Assembly (NCBI GenBank): GCA_010356995.1 | Contig: ML996702.1 | Coordinates: 143,013-207,012 of the forward strand | DNA length: 64,000 nt | From: Trichodelitschia bisporula | Taxonomy: Eukaryota > Ascomycota > Dothideomycetes > Phaeotrichales > Phaeotrichaceae | Direction: 5' to 3' | Shown: positions 32,804 through 43,070 of the stretch, in pieces | How positions within the stretch are numbered: position 1 is the first letter of the stretch | Layout: the number at the start of each line of letters is the position of its first letter | Program-made: the position numbers and the translations under genes | Notes under the pieces: model-generated | Databases searched by the model: none | What the model was told of the DNA's origin: nothing | The model's input: the letters and a program-made list of their open reading frames with translations, nothing else

Positions 32804-34074
32804 CTACTCCATATATTTAAGATAGGCCTTCCAGTTGAAACGGCCAGTCTCGATCTGCGCCTTGCCCGTCCTAAGTTCCAGCTCCGCCGCAATCTGTGCC
32901 GCCTGGCCGAGACGACACGTCGCAGCAAGGCTGCAGCGGGTATTCTCCGACTCGACGTGCGTCATGAGCGAGTAGTAAGTCTTAAACTCCTTGTGGCAGC
33001 GCGGACATTCGATCTTCTCAGTAGCGTGTTGGAACAGGCGGTGAGCTTCAAGCTTGACGGCCGTGTGCGCATACCAGTCGCACCGGTCACAGTAGTAGCG
33101 ATTCAACAGCTTGTTGTAGAACCGCTCGGGATCCGCCTCACGGTGGGATGGGAGCAAATTCTTGATCAGGTAGGTGTCGGGGGGGAAGCCCTTGGTGAGT
33201 TCGCCCATGAGCTCGTCTTCAGCAGGGGGCCAGTTATAAGGGTCGAAATCGACACGAATACGGCCCACTTGCTTAGGAGCAGGCGGCTTCTTGGGTTCAG
33301 GCGGCTTCGGAGTCTTGTGCAGCTGCAGTTTACCGGTTGCGGGAGAGTCGAGATCCTTGTTGCCAGTTGGAGCCGGATTAGATTCCTTCTTATGCGTGGG
33401 CAGGCTGGGCCACTCCTTCGCGTCCGACATGTCAACCTTTGTCACCGGGTCCATGAGGCCGCCCCCATTGAATTTCTTCAGACAGTCTGCTGAGAATTCT
33501 TTGTAGCCATTGCGGAGCGTGTCCTGAGCATGTTCGGCGCCGGCAACCAGAGCATTGAGGAGATCAACCCTACGCATCCACAGGGCGAAGCGAATGCCAT
33601 GCACGCCGCGGCACTGGTCGTCTTCCAGGTGCTTGATGATAGCGGAGACACGGAGGAACGAGCTCTGGCAAGCCGGACAGAACAGCTTTTTCTCCTTTGG
33701 ATGTACCTGCTAAAGTTAGACGACATCGGATGCGAAATGGAACTACGTGCCTTTCGAAGATGGCGCGTAATGCCGTCAGGAGTAGCGTTCTCCTCACCAC
33801 AGTGCTGGCAAGTGTAAGGGTGGAAGGGACCTTTGCCATGGTTGTTCCCATTAGTTCTGGCAGCTCGGCCTTCCTTGTAGTCTTCTTCCGTGTTCTGGTG
33901 GACGTCCCGACCGCTGAGCGTCGCCTTGTGGGCGGAGAGAGCGTCCCAATCCGCGCAGTCCAAATCACAGATGTGGCAGAAGTCATGAGCGTCGTCAATC
34001 TGCTTATGGATTATGAGAGCTTCAGCACCGGGAAAGGTCTCCTGGCAGCCTCGGAAAGTGCAGTTGAAAGGCAT
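32804..34074 (-). CDS. C2H2 zinc-finger protein, probable nucleic-acid-binding
   Basis: Exons 34074-33751 and 33706-32804 on the minus strand give 408 residues. The first finger starts at the N terminus (MPFNCTFRGCQETFPGAEAL, then IIHKQIDDAH). Later Cys/His groups are FCHICDLDCADWDALSAH, YTCQHCGEENATPDGITRHL, LFCPACQSSFLRVSAIIKHL, YYCDRCDWYAHTAVKLEAH and IECPRCHKEFKTYYSLMTHV. A Pro/Lys-rich linker lies in the middle (KPPEPKKPPAPKQ). The 44-nt intron has no usable GT donor in phase. Only AAG|GCACGT as a GC donor, with branch GTCTAAC and acceptor AGCAG, restores the frame HLRK-VHPKEKKLFCPAC. Target and role are unknown; fungal proteins of this layout are uncharacterised. Confidence 0.82.
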
Positions 34075-34815
34075 AGTGAAGTTGAAGGTAGAGACCCGTC
34101 CGACCAAGCGGACGGATGGTACGGGCTACAAAATGGAGAGCGCGAGGGGGGAGCCTGTGGCGTTATGAAGCGAGGTGGAGAGGGTGAATTGGCAAGGAGA
34201 TGGGGAAGTTGAAGGAGTAGTACTGCGTAAAGAGGTTCTGTCTGCGGCTGACAGATGTGGAAGGCCAACCGCGTGAAGGGAAGGTGCATCCCGCAACGCT
34301 CACAAGATGCAGTAGCAACCTACATGGCTGCTGGTACATACTAGATACCACTAATAGGAGACGAGCTGGTGATGGTTGCAAATGGAGTGGCATGTCTTGA
34401 TGGCATAGCTGAATCGATATGGAACACTCGTGATGCAAAACGAATCTGGCGGCGCAGTCAGTGAAATGCTCAAGCATTGAAACAGATAACGCAAAGCTTT
34501 ATATTCGCTTCATGTCACTTTTTGCTATGCATTCTAGCTTAAGAAACTCTTCTGCGTTGGTCGTTGCGACTTTTGGGCTCTTGATGATGTCGCGAAGAAT
34601 GAAGTCGCGAGATATGGTGGAGGGGTGACGCGGGCCAAGGCGGGCCGAGTTGCACGTCCGGAGCCTCCTCGCGCTTCCGTGCATCAACCTCAGCTGTCGA
34701 TCTGTACTCCGTATACACCTCACTACGGCATCGCCACTCCACGGCTTCACCTTACATTCATGGTGCCGCTGCTGACCTCAAGAATGAGCTCGGTAGCTCC
34801 TCCAGTTCCGTAGCC
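34075..34815. other. Divergent promoter region
   Basis: 741 bp separate the C2H2 gene (minus) from the DSC1 gene (plus). I see no exon, repeat copy or RNA gene. Confidence 0.5.
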
Positions 34816-37245
34816 ATGGCCACCCCCCGAGGCCTCTGGCTGATCATCATCGTCCTCATCTTCTTCTACTTCCCCAACACCCCACAGCCTCCCGACGGCC
34901 AACGCGAATTCGACCGCACCCTCGACCTCGAGACCTCCGCTCTAGACCTGCTCAACCGCACTCGCTACGGCGACTTCAACCCCCGCGCCAATCACTGGCT
35001 GAATATCACCGGTTTGCGGCAGAGCGATGGCCTGGCATGGCACATGCTGGACGCGGTGCGCAAGAGGGCGGTTGAACAGATGAAGTATGTGCTGGGTCCG
35101 GAAGGTACAAGGCGAGCACTCGGCGGCGTACGCGAAGGGTTCCCGGCCATGTATCACAACATCTCCGGTTACGTTCGAGGCTCCTGGGTGCGCTCAAAGG
35201 TTGGGGAGAGCCTGCAGCCCCCGCCACTCAACTTCAGTGCTCTTCCCGACCGCTTTGCAGGCAGCCACTTCCACCGCAACATCACCGGAGATGAGGGCGA
35301 CGTGCACCTTGACTTTACCCTCGACCGCGGCTCGAAGCCGGACGAGACGACGCTAATGCACGGCTTGCGCGGAGATCTTACCATCTCGGACCAGACCTCG
35401 TATGGCAACGGGTGGGAGGTGAAGCTGTACGGCGGCTTCTTTGTGAATTCAGGCTCGATACTATTGACGACGACAAGCGAAAGATTCGCCGGCATCTTCT
35501 CACTACCCAACTTTGCCCTCTCGCAGACCATGTTCTCGGCTGCGAAGAGCAGTCTGAATAGCACACTGCGGGAGGCAGTGCACCAGCAGCGCACAGGCGC
35601 AATCAGGTTTAAGAACCCGTGGACCTCACTGCCCGATGGCGTGCAAGAGAGTGCCGGCGTCCCGCCGCACTGCGACATGATCGTGTACCTTCAGCAACAT
35701 CCGGTGCAGGCTCGGCTTCCCAACGGTGCCGGGTCTCCACTAGACGCGTCTCTCGTGGACCAGCTCGAGTATGAGCTGCGTTACCCGGAGGGACATCGTG
35801 TGCTGCCTCCTCCCAAGCTCGCCATATCCATGCTCATCTTTTCGCCCGACTGTGGCTTTGTCCTAGAGTCCAAAGGACCCCCCGATTTCGGCCGCCGCGA
35901 GGCATTACACCTCGTCGGGAGCAAGATAGAGCTATACTACGAAATGAGCCGACGCCACGTCTTCGCATTCGCCTGCATCCTGGCCGCCCAAGGCCTCCTC
36001 ATGATGACGCAGATGAAGCACGCCTCGACACCCTCGACAAGAAGTCGTATCAGCATGTATACCATCGCGTTACTTTCGTTAGGCGACGGGTTCGTTGCCT
36101 TCGCGTTTCTCTTCTTCGGCATGATCTCCAACGAGCTGTTTCCGGTTCTCCTGACGGCCTCCTTTTTCGCCTTTCTGGCTGTCACTATTTTCGATCTCCG
36201 CTTCCTGCTCGACATCTGGACCGTGCAGGTCCAAGAGCGTCAGCGGCTGGACCGACAACGCGCCGCGCAGTCAGCCGATTCGCGGCCAGCCGTGCAAATC
36301 CCAATCATCACCGCCGCCGGCGCCGACACCCTCCCCCTCCCAGTATCAATGTCCCAAGCCATCTCCTCCGGCGCAACCCCCGTCACCCTACCACCCGACC
36401 AAGATTCGCCATCAGATACAACACCAACCACCCCCCCAACCGACGCCGCCACAACCCGGCACGAACTAAGCTCCGTCTACGGCCGCTTCTACCTCCTCCT
36501 CCTAACCCTAATCTTCCTCTCCCTCAACGCCTCCTCCTGGTCCCCCCCGCTGCGCTCCTGCTACATCAACACCCTCTCCCTCGCCTACCTCTCCATCTGG
36601 TGGCCCCAAATCGCGCGGAACACGCTGCGCAACTGCAGAAAATCTCTGGAATGGAAATTCGTCGCAGGCCAGAGCGTGCTGCGCTTCGCGCCTTTTGTGT
36701 ATTTTTACGCGGTGGAGGGGAATGTGGCGTGGGCGAAGACGGATCGTCGCGCGTTGGTGGTTCTGGCTGCGTGGTTGTGGGTACAGGTTTGGGTTTTGCT
36801 GTTGCAAGAGGTTTTGGGGCCGAGGTGGCTTGTGCCGGCTGCGTGGGTGCCGCCGGCGTATGATTACCATCCGCTGTTGCGTGAGGATGAGGAGGATTCG
36901 AGTATGCCGATTGGGTTTTCAGGGGGAGCCTCTGGGGGAGCTGTGGGCGGCGAGGCTTCAAGCGGAGCCGAGCACGCCGAACATGCCGAGCACGACAAGC
37001 ACACCCGCACCTTCGACTGCGCGATCTGCATGCAAGACATCGAAGTCCCCGTCGTGCCGAAGGGCGGCGGCGGGGAAGGGGGTTCAAGTTCAGGGGTTAG
37101 TTCGGGGGTTGGCAGTTTTTTCCTGTCCCGTCGCGCGTACATGGTTACGCCGTGTAGGCATATATTTCATACGCAGTGCCTTGAGGCGGCGATGCGGTAC
37201 CGCTTGCAGTGTCCGATTTGTCGGGAGAGGTTGCCGCCGCTTTGA
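34816..37245 (+). CDS. dsc1: DSC complex E3 ubiquitin ligase subunit 1 (Tul1-like)
   Basis: A single exon encodes 809 residues. Dsc1/Tul1 is the RING E3 of a Golgi membrane complex that ubiquitinates SREBP in some fungi and mis-sorted membrane proteins in yeast. An N-terminal membrane anchor (LWLIIIVLIFFYFP) precedes a large luminal domain of about 360 residues with several N-glycosylation sequons (NRTR, NITG, NISG, NFSA, NSTL). About seven membrane spans follow (HVFAFACILAAQGLLMM onward), interrupted by a Pro/Thr-rich loop (near 500-550). The C-terminal RING-H2 (residues about 735-806) reads CAICMQDI...TPCRHIFHTQCLEAAM...CPICRERLPPL. A Gly/Ser-rich insert of about 30 residues sits in the first RING loop, longer than in the yeast form. 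Confidence 0.95.
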   Translation: MATPRGLWLIIIVLIFFYFPNTPQPPDGQREFDRTLDLETSALDLLNRTRYGDFNPRANHWLNITGLRQSDGLAWHMLDAVRKRAVEQMKYVLGPEGTRRALGGVREGFPAMYHNISGYVRGSWVRSKVGESLQPPPLNFSALPDRFAGSHFHRNITGDEGDVHLDFTLDRGSKPDETTLMHGLRGDLTISDQTSYGNGWEVKLYGGFFVNSGSILLTTTSERFAGIFSLPNFALSQTMFSAAKSSLNSTLREAVHQQRTGAIRFKNPWTSLPDGVQESAGVPPHCDMIVYLQQHPVQARLPNGAGSPLDASLVDQLEYELRYPEGHRVLPPPKLAISMLIFSPDCGFVLESKGPPDFGRREALHLVGSKIELYYEMSRRHVFAFACILAAQGLLMMTQMKHASTPSTRSRISMYTIALLSLGDGFVAFAFLFFGMISNELFPVLLTASFFAFLAVTIFDLRFLLDIWTVQVQERQRLDRQRAAQSADSRPAVQIPIITAAGADTLPLPVSMSQAISSGATPVTLPPDQDSPSDTTPTTPPTDAATTRHELSSVYGRFYLLLLTLIFLSLNASSWSPPLRSCYINTLSLAYLSIWWPQIARNTLRNCRKSLEWKFVAGQSVLRFAPFVYFYAVEGNVAWAKTDRRALVVLAAWLWVQVWVLLLQEVLGPRWLVPAAWVPPAYDYHPLLREDEEDSSMPIGFSGGASGGAVGGEASSGAEHAEHAEHDKHTRTFDCAICMQDIEVPVVPKGGGGEGGSSSGVSSGVGSFFLSRRAYMVTPCRHIFHTQCLEAAMRYRLQCPICRERLPPL

Positions 37246-38146
37246 GGGGGGGGCGGGTGTGGGGTTGGAGTTCAGGGTGATGGGGTGCATTTCATGGTGG
37301 GCGGATGGCGTGGCATGGTTATTTAGATTTTTGGGTTCCACGGCTCGTGCCGAGTAGAGGATATACTATCTACCATACTACTACGTAACATCATTCGCGT
37401 GACAACCCGACTCGGGCGCCCGGCGGCGCGCACTATGCACAAAGTGCGGTCACGTGTGTGCCGTTGCGCGACAGGTTCCCCTTCCCCGACCTTCCCCACA
37501 CTCAGCTTCACGGGAGCAGGCGAGTGCGGGCATGCTAGTCTATTTACTCGGCTGGCCGTTCGAGACTCTTCCTCGTCAACATCGACCTCAGACCAGTTGG
37601 TGAGAATTTCTGGCTTTTTCCCCAGTCATTCGTTGCCTCGCCACCAGCGCAAGGCGACGAATGACTAGGGATAAGGCCAGAAACCCTCACCGAAAGCTCC
37701 GACGTCGAGATCGAGGAGGGAGCGCTCAAGGGCTCTGCGAAAGAGTTGTGGAATCCCTCCGCCTCCCTCGCACATGAGGATTCTGCTGACTGTGTGGAGG
37801 AGAAGGGGCAGGACCAAGCGTGGAAAATGGCCAGTTGACTTGATACTAATGGATTTCAAGCTGTATTCGATGGAGGAGGCAGCTCAACGAAGTACTACTC
37901 ATAGCTTGGTGTTGCCGATGACGTTGCTTTCTGTGAGGTCCGTGTACGCCTAGGGGCGCTACGGCTCTTTCGCATGCCTCTTGACCTTCGTCGCCTTGGG
38001 CTGGTGCCTAGGGCAGTCAAGGAGCGAGATGTCTGAGAGAGGCTCGGCGCTCCTCGGACCTTGCCATTGAGGAGGTCAGCACTGGGCACAAACCTGAGGC
38101 GACGGAGAGCATGAAGATGAATGTACATGTGGTCTGGATGGTGCGT
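37246..38146. other. Convergent 3' gap with a large foldback
   Basis: About 900 bp lie between the 3' ends of DSC1 and the DUF4604 gene. It contains the inverted repeat described at 37571-37718. No coding frame here is supported. Confidence 0.55.
37571..37718. repeat. Imperfect inverted repeat with ~66-bp arms
   Basis: The left arm (37571-37637) and right arm (37653-37718) are reverse complements at roughly three quarters of positions, with a 15-bp loop. Shared blocks include GTCATTCGT(T/C)GCC at the inner ends, TTTCTGGC(T/C)TT in the middle and CCTCG at the outer ends. It could fold into a long hairpin in DNA or RNA. Confidence 0.7.
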
Positions 38147-38644
38147 TCAGGCTTCGTCGGCGAAGGAGAGGAGGCCTGGTTTGGCTTTGGCTTTCTTCTT
38201 CGGTTTTGTTGCGGGTTTCTTGGTGGGTTTAGCAGGCGGAGCGACGGGCTCGGACTCGGACTCGTTGTCGCTGCCCACGATTCGCGCCGCCTTGCGCTTC
38301 TTCGCCTGCCCACCCACTTCCATTATGCGTTCCTTCGCCCGTGGTTGTGTGTCCGGCGGCGCGGGTTTCCCGGCTGCATCCGCTGTGGTCTCCTTCTCCT
38401 CGTCACCCTTGATAAGTGCCTCGTACTCCGCTTTTGACAGTGTATCATTCGTGTCCTCGAGCACATAGGTCGGTGCGTCGTCATCGTCGTCTTTTTGGTT
38501 GCGGAGGCGCTGCGGGCGAGCTACCGGGTTGGCGTGCCGGTCTGGATCTGATGTCTGACCTGCTATTTCGCCGCGGAGGCGGCGGAGGAAGGGCGGAAGT
38601 GTGGAGTCGTAGGTGAGGTCTTTGCCTTTGATATTGGTGCTCAT
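38147..38644 (-). CDS. DUF4604 (KIAA1143-like) protein
   Basis: A single exon encodes 165 residues. The family is small, charged and mostly disordered, conserved from fungi to animals, with unknown function. Recognisable family features are the N-terminal TYDSTLPPFLRRLRGEIAG, the acidic DDDDDAPTYVLEDTNDTLSK segment followed by AEYEAL, and a Lys-rich C terminus (KPTKKPATKPKKKAKAKPG) ending LLSFADEA. Human KIAA1143 has the same order of a PxFL motif, a DD(E)PxYV motif and a basic tail. The basic tail suggests a nuclear location (inference). Confidence 0.85.
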   Translation of the reverse strand: MSTNIKGKDLTYDSTLPPFLRRLRGEIAGQTSDPDRHANPVARPQRLRNQKDDDDDAPTYVLEDTNDTLSKAEYEALIKGDEEKETTADAAGKPAPPDTQPRAKERIMEVGGQAKKRKAARIVGSDNESESEPVAPPAKPTKKPATKPKKKAKAKPGLLSFADEA

Positions 38645-39408
38645 TGTGCGGGGTGTTTAGCGACAGTCCGGAGCGGACAGTGGTCAGCTTCGAGGTTCAC
38701 TCCAGGAAACGACAGTACCAGGAGCGTGGCAAACGAGTGTCGGCTAGAGACTGGGAGATGAGATGGGGAGGGTGAATGCGTTGAGAGTTTGGGGTTGATG
38801 GAGGAGGTGAGAGAGGTGAGGGCGGGGAAACGGGGGACGTCGCATCATCCCGCATGCCAAGCGGTGGTGAAGGGATCTTTCCGGCGGCTTTTGTCAGTCT
38901 TACGGGATGGCATAAGGACAAGCTGTGCCGGATCACGGATCGCGGATCATCGGCTGCTTGGTATTCCACTCGGGATATATAAGCAGCCTGATATGCGTCG
39001 GCGGATCAATTGAGCTTAAATAGGACGGTAAGGGTAGGGTGTGGAGTAGTATTCCCCTTCTTTCGCCATCACCGACGACTCGCCTCTTCACAAGGATCTT
39101 CCTCCCCCTCCGTCCTCGGCTTCTGCTCCTCGGCTCTGCTCTTCACCATACAGCGACGACTGTCCGCCATCTTCAACAGCCAAACTGACTCCGGCCGTTA
39201 CCTACTTTACCTCCTCGGGGTCCCGTCCGCACAACCTTGTTTCTACTCTGTGACAACTATCCTCAAATCTTCCCCGCACATCCTCACCTAAAGGACATGC
39301 ACTTCGCTACTCCGCCTGTATATACCTAGCTCCCCATCGCTCATCCATCCTATATTCTTCCTCACCTCCTCACCTCACATCCTCACTTTTCCCCTTAACT
39401 TCGCCACA
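38645..39408. other. Divergent promoter region
   Basis: 764 bp lie between the DUF4604 start (minus) and the GTP cyclohydrolase II start (plus). A TATA-like TATATAAGC occurs near 38977. The last 350 bp are the C/T-rich leader of the plus-strand gene. There is no exon or repeat copy. Confidence 0.5.
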
Positions 39409-40544
39409 ATGTCCAATTCCTTCCCCGCCCACGCCTCCCCCACCTTCCCCTCATCCCACCCCTCCTCCAACGCCCCCACCACAAGCATCCCCGCATACAA
39501 CCTCACAACCCCCGCGCCACTACCCTCGATAATTTCCCCCGCCTTCACGCCTCCCCAAACACCAAGCAATGAGACTAATACCATCCCCCTCACCGAGCGC
39601 GATGCCCCTTCAATCCCGGTCGACTCCTCCCTCTCCGCCACCTCCTCCCCCGCTCTCCTCGCGGAGCTCCCAACCGTAGTCTGCGACGTCCGCGCCCGCA
39701 TCCCAACCACAAGCGAGCAGGAGCTCTGGCTCCACGTGTACCGGACCAGCATCGATACAAAGGACCATCTCGCCATCGTATTCGGCAGCCACATCCGGTC
39801 CGCCAGCCTCTTCACCCCGCGCCCCGGCGAAACAGAATCCGACCGCATGATCCGCGGCGCATACCAAGGCCGCCTCTTCCCAGGACGGACAACAAGCCGC
39901 GCAGACTCGGCGGCCGCGGAATCCACTCCCGACGGAACAGCTCCCGAAGCGCCCACGGAGCCCGAGACGGATGACGCCGACAAGCCGCCCCTCGTGCGCA
40001 TCCACTCCGAGTGCTACACCGGCGAAACAATTGGGTCCAGCCGGTGCGACTGCGGCGAACAACTCGACGAAGCCCAGCGGCTGATGTGTCTCCCCATCAA
40101 CCAGTCCTCCGGCGGCGTCATCGTGTACCTGCGGCAGGAAGGCCGTGGCATCGGGCTGAGCGAGAAACTCAAAGCCTACAATCTGCAGGACCTAGGTCTG
40201 GATACTTATGAGGCGAATTTGATGCTGCGGCACCCGGCGGATGCGCGGAGCTATGGTGTTGCGACGGCGATACTTATGGATTTGGGATTGGGGGGAGAGC
40301 GGGGGATTAGGTTGTTGACGAATAATCCGGATAAGATTCGAGCGGTGGAGGGGCCGAGGCGGGAGGTGGTTGTTAAGGAACGGGTGGCGATGGTGCCGAT
40401 TGCGTGGCAGACGGGGGGGAAGGAGGGGGTTAGGGGGAAGGAGTTGGATAAGTATCTTAGTACGAAGGTATGTGGTGTGCCATTGAGTTGCCAGACTGGG
40501 ACTGACGGATGCAGATTGAAAAGTTCAAGCATTTGCTCGGGTAG
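39409..40544 (+). CDS. RIB1: GTP cyclohydrolase II (riboflavin synthesis)
   Basis: Exons 39409-40467 and 40515-40544 give 362 residues. The enzyme opens GTP to the diaminopyrimidine precursor, the first step of riboflavin synthesis. The zinc site is [20 protein letters not shown]. The catalytic block is [20 protein letters not shown] followed by [20 protein letters not shown]. The GTP-binding segment [14 protein letters not shown] is intact. The last exon encodes only IEKFKHLLG; splicing (GTATGT...GCAG, branch ACTGAC) removes a non-conserved read-through. The protein has an extra Pro/Ser-rich N terminus (about 80 residues) and a 40-residue Ala/Glu/Asp-rich insert between [10 protein letters not shown] and [10 protein letters not shown], as in other filamentous fungi. 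Confidence 0.95.
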
Positions 40545-40988
40545 CGGCAGCACTGGAATGTTGAGTAAACGGAGATGGCTGGCGTGGGGATGTTGTGGGG
40601 AGGATTCTTCTGCATGGCTTGTTCGTTCAAGCCTGGTTTATGATGACGGCGCAGGGCGGCACGCTGATTCAATGGCTCTCATGCGCCATTCAGCGCGAGT
40701 GCAGCAGCGGGCTTCAACTACGCCTGTCTCACAGCACCTACGCATGATGAATGTTGGGAGGCTGGATATACAGGGGCTCGGAACCGGGGAGTGCATTGTG
40801 AAAAGGGGAATACGGACAAAAAGAGACCGCCACTTCGTAGCGCCAAAATGTAGACTATGTACTATACGCATCGCAAGCACGCACGCACGCACGCGCTGGC
40901 GCACCAGGCATCAAGCATTAATCGACTAGACTAAATGATTCCCTGTATGCTTGCCCCAACTCCATCCGCAAACTCCAACCACAAACCA
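40545..40988. other. Convergent 3' gap
   Basis: The gap lies between the 3' ends of RIB1 and the sugar transporter gene. It contains a short (GCAC)n/(ACGC)n microsatellite at about 40877-40895 and nothing else I recognise. Confidence 0.6.
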
Positions 40989-42443
40989 TTAATCAGACCT
41001 TACCCTCGCCCGCCCCCAAACCTCATCCGCATCCTTCTTCCCCTTCGTCTCCGGCACAATCCAAGCCACAAAACACCAGAAAAACGCCGCCAACCCCGCG
41101 AAAATAAAGTACACTTTCCCCTTCCCCAGCCACGCATTAACCATGGGGAAGAACTGCGCAACCACGAACGTAGACACCCAACTCGCACCTAACGCCCAGC
41201 CCTGCGTCGCGGCCACCGCTTCGGGACCCACGAGCTCAGCGCTGAGGATAAAGGGGATGGGCCCGAGACCCAGGGCAAAGGAGGCGACGAATAGGAGCAC
41301 GGCGACTGCGGAGAGGACTTGAATCGAGCGGGTGATACCGATGGCGAGCAGCAGACTCGAGACGCCCATGCCGGCAATGGAACTCAGCAGGCAGGTTTTC
41401 CGGCCGAGCTTGTCGACAAGGGGCGCGCATCCCGCAGTGACGGCGATGTTAAGCGCCGAGACAGAGAGGTTTAGCAGCGCGGAGTTGGACTGCAGGAGGT
41501 CGGCTAGCAGCGCGACGCCGTACATGATGATGCTGTTTATGCCTGTGAATTGCTGCGCGACCATGACCATGATGATGGCGAAGACAGGCTTCTTTGTGTC
41601 TGGGTGGCGGAGGACCTCGAGCATGCCGATTATGCGGCGTGGCTTGGTGGAGCCGCTCGAGGCGTCCCCGAGGAGGGGCTCTTCTGCGTCGGCTGGGTCG
41701 TCCCCAGGCCCGGCGGCCCATGTGCTAAACTCCTCGTCGATGTCCGCCTTCGAGCCGCGGATTTTCTGCAGCACCGCTTTCGCGGTGCGCGGGCTGACGT
41801 GCTCGGCCGTCCACTTGGGGCTCTCAACGGAGAAGAGCAACCCCACAGCCTGGGCCACACCGACGACGCCGCCGACCGCGAGAATCACGCGCCACATCTG
41901 GTCGTGGCTGAAGAAGTAGCCGAGCAGCTGGCTGAGGAAGATGCCGCAGTTGACCATGACCTGGGTTAGGCTGCCGAAGAAGCCTTTCTCGGCTGGTGGG
42001 GCGGTCTCCGAGATATAGATTGGGACTGTGACGACGGAGGAGCCGGCGCCGATGCCGGAGATGAAGCGGCCCAGGGCGAGGACGCCGATGTTAGGTGCTA
42101 GGGCTTCGAAGACTGGGCCGATTATGAAGAAGATGGTTGTTAGGCGCATGGTCTTGAGGCGGCCGTGGCGGGCGGAGAGTGGGCCCGCTGCCAGGGCGCC
42201 GACAAGGCCGCCTGCGGTGAAGATGGAGCTGACGAGTCCGATTTGGGCGGGCGTCATGCGGATGCATTGTGGGAGTGAGGTTGGGACGGTGGTAGAGAGC
42301 GATTTCCGTTGACAGGTTATGACGTCCTGCGGGGCGTTGAGCTCGGCGATGTGGTAGCCGAAGAGGAGGGGGCCGAGGGTGGCGACGAAGAGGATGAAGA
42401 GGAAGTAGGACGTGAGGTCCTTGAACCATGATCGGGGATCCAT
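40989..42443 (-). CDS. MFS sugar transporter, Vvs1/YBR241C-like
   Basis: A single exon encodes 484 residues with 12 predicted spans. MFS sugar-porter signatures are present: LGPLLFGYHIAELNAPQDVI in span 1, SARHGRLKTMRL in the first cytoplasmic loop, GRFISGIGAGSSVVTVPIYI then SE, AQQFTGINSIIMYG in span 7, DKLGRKT in the second-half loop, and VPETKGKK near the C terminus. The closest characterised relatives are the yeast vacuolar/endosomal proteins Vvs1 (YBR241C) and Vps73 rather than plasma-membrane hexose transporters. The short tail and Asn/Pro-Gln start support this assignment, but the substrate is not evident. Confidence 0.9.
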   Translation of the reverse strand: MDPRSWFKDLTSYFLFILFVATLGPLLFGYHIAELNAPQDVITCQRKSLSTTVPTSLPQCIRMTPAQIGLVSSIFTAGGLVGALAAGPLSARHGRLKTMRLTTIFFIIGPVFEALAPNIGVLALGRFISGIGAGSSVVTVPIYISETAPPAEKGFFGSLTQVMVNCGIFLSQLLGYFFSHDQMWRVILAVGGVVGVAQAVGLLFSVESPKWTAEHVSPRTAKAVLQKIRGSKADIDEEFSTWAAGPGDDPADAEEPLLGDASSGSTKPRRIIGMLEVLRHPDTKKPVFAIIMVMVAQQFTGINSIIMYGVALLADLLQSNSALLNLSVSALNIAVTAGCAPLVDKLGRKTCLLSSIAGMGVSSLLLAIGITRSIQVLSAVAVLLFVASFALGLGPIPFILSAELVGPEAVAATQGWALGASWVSTFVVAQFFPMVNAWLGKGKVYFIFAGLAAFFWCFVAWIVPETKGKKDADEVWGRARVRSD

Positions 42444-43070
42444 TGTGGTTCTGAAATGTCAGTGAGAGCTAGAGCTGAAGCCGGTGGGAGCCAGGGAGCT
42501 GGGGAGCGAGGGGGGAGCTGGATAGGCCAGACCTACGTTGAGGCAGCTACCGCCCGACTCCCACGGGCGTGTAGTGCAGAATGGGACTGTCGAAGCGTAT
42601 TGACAGTAGCCTAATACAACGCAATGGCAAAGATGGAGCGAACGTTGGTGAATATGGTGTTGGTGGTTGGTTGATGCAACGCGTCATTCCGACGGAGTTT
42701 GGGGTGAAAGGGGATGTCAGCCTGGGGCAGCCGGGCAGCAATATCACCACGACGTCAGCTGACTTGTCACTCCTCGTGGGCTTCATCTCGTCGACCTCAT
42801 CTCATCTCCTCATACCACGGCCAAATCCTCTTACTATCTCTTCCATCTTTCTACTACCCTGAGCTGGGAATCTAGCCAGCTCACCGCTCACTACGCATGC
42901 CCGTACGGTTGCCGGTTCTTTTGCTCTGAATCTCATATGAATGTCGAATCCGCCCTCTGGTCCACCATCAGCCGCGTCTTCGCTGCTGGCCCTTGACGGT
43001 CCGTCGTCTCGTGCTTTTTCTAAAAGTTACCGGAACTAGTCGTTCTGACGTCTCAGACTCCGACGCAAGG
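42444..43070. other. Divergent promoter region, possible upstream CDK8 exon
   Basis: 627 bp separate the transporter and CDK8 start codons. An ATG at 42942 (MSNPPSGPPSAASSLLALD) could be an upstream CDK8 exon. Donor GTCCGT after GACG and acceptor TCTCAG at about 43052 keep the frame into [12 protein letters not shown]8 relatives do have a longer N terminus, so this is plausible but unproven. Confidence 0.4.
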
